Shown piece after piece: positions 61,169-63,694 of a stretch of DNA of 63,694 nt; position 1 is the stretch's first letter; the number at the start of each line of letters is the position of its first letter. The DNA is from an uncultured Clostridia bacterium. Its GTDB lineage: Bacteria > Bacillota > Clostridia > TANB77 > CAG-508. The position numbers and the translations under genes are program-made. Under the pieces are notes generated by a model. That model worked only from the letters and a program-made list of their open reading frames with translations. It was not told the DNA's origin and ran no database searches. The stretch lies in contig CANRNC010000011.1 in assembly GCA_947631915.1 (NCBI GenBank), forward strand, positions 1 through 63,694. Reading direction: 5' to 3'.

Positions 61169-62257
61169 TTATCTTCCTTCGTTATAAGTCCTTTTTATAA
61201 TATTTCTAGGAATTTCTTGTGTAATTTCGTCATTTGTTTTTATTTTATCTTTAAGTGATAAATTTCTAAAAATAGACATTAAACTATTTCTAATTCCTAG
61301 ATTTCTTGTTTGGGCCTCCCATTTATCTAATCTTTGTAACCATATTTTTATTTCGTCACTTACTTTTTGACTATTGTCTTCTTTATTTAAACATTTATGT
61401 TTAGGATTTTCAACATAGCTTTCTAATGTTGACATTTTTGTATCCACTGTTACATATCCAGCTATAAATTCAGTATTTAACATTAGTTTATTAGAAACTG
61501 GATTATCTATAATAATATTTTGCTTTTCTTTTGCAAACTCTTGGCTTGGTATAGCAACTATTGAAATATCAACATATTGCTTACCTGTAACATTTTTATA
61601 ATTTCCTCCTGTTGCAATTTGTCTTATTAAAAGTCCAGGTTTATAATTAAATGATATATTTTGGCTTAATTTATTTTTTACGTCAGTATAATTTTTAGAA
61701 TCTATTCCGGAATCTTGATGTCCTGTTAAATTTATACCCTCTTCATTTATTATTCTTCCTCCATTTTCTAGTCCACCAGTCCTATGAATTCCTATTACAA
61801 AATCTTCTTTGCATAAATCTAATATTTTTCCTATGATACTTGCTTGTTTTATAACATTTTCTTTTTTATTGATATTAGCAATATGATAAATATCCATAAA
61901 ATTAATTTTATTGTCTTTATACAAATCTTGTAATTTTTGTCCAATTTCATCACCATATATTTTTTGTAAATATTCTATTCCTTTTGTTTCTACAAGCTTT
62001 GCAAAAACCTCTTTTTCTTTTTTAGTGTCTCCTTCCATATTACTAAAATTAGCCAAGTTATCAAGAGATTCTTTGATAAAAATTTCTGTTAAACCATTTT
62101 CTTCTATATACTCTATAAAACTTTCTATAAAATTTTTATTATATGCCATATGAAAAGCTGAAAATAGATTTCCACTTTTTTCAAAAGCTTTGCCTATTCT
62201 CTTTTTTTGTATTTCCATATATCTAGCTTTTAAAAAACTCTTTTTTTCTTTTTCCAA
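61169..62257 (-). CDS. Unknown protein, possible ADP-ribosyltransferase-like domain
   Basis: The start is TTG 62257, behind AAAGGA. The 362-residue protein has a helical first half. In its second half are FVIGIHRTGG, then IINEEGINLTGHQDSG, and after it EFIAGYVTVDTK. An HRTG-like strand followed by a loop and an aromatic strand is reminiscent of ADP-ribosyltransferase folds, but the catalytic residues cannot be assigned, so this is weak. No signal peptide or membrane helix. It is coupled to a short upstream frame, which ends one base before its start codon, and is followed by the 60744 gene. Confidence 0.5.
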   Translation of the reverse strand: MEKEKKSFLKARYMEIQKKRIGKAFEKSGNLFSAFHMAYNKNFIESFIEYIEENGLTEIFIKESLDNLANFSNMEGDTKKEKEVFAKLVETKGIEYLQKIYGDEIGQKLQDLYKDNKINFMDIYHIANINKKENVIKQASIIGKILDLCKEDFVIGIHRTGGLENGGRIINEEGINLTGHQDSGIDSKNYTDVKNKLSQNISFNYKPGLLIRQIATGGNYKNVTGKQYVDISIVAIPSQEFAKEKQNIIIDNPVSNKLMLNTEFIAGYVTVDTKMSTLESYVENPKHKCLNKEDNSQKVSDEIKIWLQRLDKWEAQTRNLGIRNSLMSIFRNLSLKDKIKTNDEITQEIPRNIIKRTYNEGR

Positions 62258-62258
62258 T

Positions 62259-62375
62259 TTATTTTTTTCCTTTCTCGTACAAATTTAGTACTACATCTTC
62301 ATCATATAAAACTTCTAATGATATGTTTTCACTTTGATGTATAATTAAGTCCTTTAAATTTTCTATATTATTCAA
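62259..62375 (-). CDS. Short ORF coupled to the 61169 gene
   Basis: A 38-residue frame from TTG 62375 (NNIENLKDLIIHQSENISLE) ends with TAA one base before the TTG of the next gene and contains that gene's AAAGGA ribosome binding site. The upstream AAAGAAAG is only a weak site. It could be a small protein, a leader peptide for translational coupling, or the remnant of a longer gene. Confidence 0.35.
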   Translation of the reverse strand: MNNIENLKDLIIHQSENISLEVLYDEDVVLNLYEKGKK

Positions 62376-62390
62376 TAAACATTCTTTCTT

Positions 62391-63317
62391 TTATCCTATC
62401 AAAAATTCATCTATAATCTCCACACTAGATTTTTCTGAGTTTATTTGTACATTTACCCCTATTGGTATAATAGAATTTATAATTTTATGTCCAAAATCAT
62501 TGCATTTAATAATAGGGAAATTATACTCTTTAGTATAGTCTAATAAAATATCTTCCATTTGAGGATAAAAGTCTCCATCTTTTTGTAAATCATAGTTATA
62601 TCCTACAACGATTGCATTAATTTTATCAAACATTCCATATTGCTTTAAATGTGCAAATCTTCTTTGACATTCATTTAGTGTAGTTCTATAACTTTCAATT
62701 AGTAATATTTTATCTTGCATATTTGGAAGATATTGTGTACCTAGTAAGTACATCATACAACCCAAATTAGTTCCTATTATTTTTCCTAATGCATTTCCTT
62801 CTTTTATAATTTTCTTTTCTCCATTTGCGAACCTTCTTATTTTCCTATTTATAAATACACTTTCAAACTCTTTAAAACATTCCTCCGCATTCTTGCTACC
62901 ATAATCAATAAATGATGGTCCATGAAATGTTACTAAACCTGTTTTTTCATAAATTGCTTGTAACAATACAGTTATATCGCTATAACCTGTTATTATTTTA
63001 GGATTTTGTTTTATTACTTCATAATCCAGTAAATCAATAAATGTATTACAAGTTTCTCCTCCATGAAGGCAAATTATGGCTTTAACATCTTTGTCCATAA
63101 ACATATTCATCATATCTTCTGCTTTTTGTTCTCTAGTACCTGCTGAACCATAATAATCTTCTAGTACATACTTTCCCCTTTTAATTTTAAAACCTTTTTT
63201 GTTAAAAAATTCTTCTGCTTTGCAAAAAACTTCATATCCATTTTCAACTAAGTCTATACTATTAGATACACCTATTACTCCAATTGTATCTCCATAATTT
63301 AATTTGTTGGCTAACAT
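62391..63317 (-). CDS. S66 family peptidase (LD-carboxypeptidase / MccF-like)
   Basis: A 308-residue serine peptidase: DTIGVIGVSNSIDL start, YYGSAGTREQKAEDMM, GETCNTFIDLLDYEVIKQNPKIITGYSDITVLL, the later Glu in LLIESYRTT and the His in NDFGHKI. The nucleophile position, usually Ser in GGY/NS, appears as GGETCN here, so its catalytic residue is uncertain. Members cut the LD bond in murein tetrapeptides or inactivate microcin C. There is no signal peptide, so cytosolic. Confidence 0.82.
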   Translation of the reverse strand: MLANKLNYGDTIGVIGVSNSIDLVENGYEVFCKAEEFFNKKGFKIKRGKYVLEDYYGSAGTREQKAEDMMNMFMDKDVKAIICLHGGETCNTFIDLLDYEVIKQNPKIITGYSDITVLLQAIYEKTGLVTFHGPSFIDYGSKNAEECFKEFESVFINRKIRRFANGEKKIIKEGNALGKIIGTNLGCMMYLLGTQYLPNMQDKILLIESYRTTLNECQRRFAHLKQYGMFDKINAIVVGYNYDLQKDGDFYPQMEDILLDYTKEYNFPIIKCNDFGHKIINSIIPIGVNVQINSEKSSVEIIDEFLIG

Positions 63318-63407
63318 ATATTCATTCTCCTTTATCTTTGCTTTTCTTACAATTAAAAACCACCAAATATTTCATTTATCTAATTTCTCTGTTAATATAA
63401 TTTGTAT

Positions 63408-63523
63408 GTCGATAAATTGTTTACTCTTATATATTTAAATTTCTTAAACTTCTTGAAATAACAATATTATTTCTTATTGTGTTGTAAATACCTATCTTCC
63501 TCTGAGTAAGCAATTTATCGACA
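63408..63523. repeat. Near-perfect 20-bp inverted repeat, about 116 bp apart end to end
   Basis: The left arm TGTCGATAAATTGTTACTC (63408) and the complement of the right arm (63504-63523) agree except for one extra base. Between them lie about 77 AT-rich bases without a coding frame. Terminal inverted repeats around a short non-coding core suggest a miniature transposable element or a long RNA hairpin. The rest of 63318-63694 shows no gene; it is AT-rich. Confidence 0.5.
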
Positions 63524-63694
63524 CACACTTAAACTTATATTTTTATTGATATATTCAAAAACTATTCATTTTTTATGTGTTTTAAAACGCTATTTTTTTA
63601 AATTTCTTTAAAAAACTCAAGAATAATATATCATATTTAATAAAATTTTTACACAAATTATAAAAAATAATGTAAAAAATAAATAAAAGGATTT

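Overview
The window is a low-GC (roughly 30 %) chromosomal segment of an anaerobic, spore-forming Clostridia-type Firmicute. The evidence is sporulation genes (yabP, yabQ, sigK), a HydABC-type [FeFe] hydrogenase, a SUF-only Fe-S assembly operon, type A RNase P RNA, AT-rich codons and AGGAGG-type ribosome binding sites. No phage, insertion sequence or CRISPR array was recognised. Base 1 lies inside a MATE-type gene.

Layout. Bases 1-12.9 kb (plus strand) are accessory: a MATE transporter fused to a cytidylate-kinase-like domain; a decayed cohesin/LPXTG surface protein; two mTERF-like repeat proteins; a two-component system followed by a CofE-like ligase, a VanY-like carboxypeptidase and a VanZ-like protein, whose two promoters share 11-bp direct repeats; two flavoproteins; a dead XRE regulator. 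A gene-free AT-rich kilobase with three diverged repeats follows. From 13.9 to 28.5 kb, mostly minus strand, come rho, yabP-yabQ-divIC, prfB, sigK (plus), tspO, and a suf operon read dtxR-like, sufC, sufB, sufD, sufS, MFS, sufU, mnmA, tcdA. From 28.6 to 45 kb: an RNA methyltransferase, a CNNM/HlyC-type protein, membrane and regulatory genes, alcohol dehydrogenase, a Y-family polymerase, a secreted papain-like protease, pyrB, NAD salvage genes (pncB, nadE) and a U32 peptidase. From 45 to 60 kb: rnpB, an ACT-less aspartokinase, def, priA, an AI-2E-type permease, yqeK-like, a lytic transglycosylase, polA, two less clear genes, and hydA-hydB-hydC. The end holds uncharacterised genes and an S66 peptidase.

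Main finding. I scanned all native genes by eye for the arginine codon CGG. It occurs in frame exactly three times: in yabP, sigK and priA. At each, the zero-frame product is truncated or ends wrongly, and skipping the C of CGG (a +1 shift onto GGN, Gly) restores the conserved protein. In priA this restores helicase motif VI; in sigK it restores almost the whole sigma factor; in yabP it restores a family-like C-terminus. This suggests that CGG is unassigned or very poorly decoded here and acts as a +1 frameshift signal. The only other in-frame CGGs (four) are in two tiny genes of foreign codon usage. Each of these genes sits in its own promoter-gene-terminator cassette, one beside sigK and one inside the suf operon.

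Limits: all calls come from reading the sequence. No database search, codon table or tRNA census was available.
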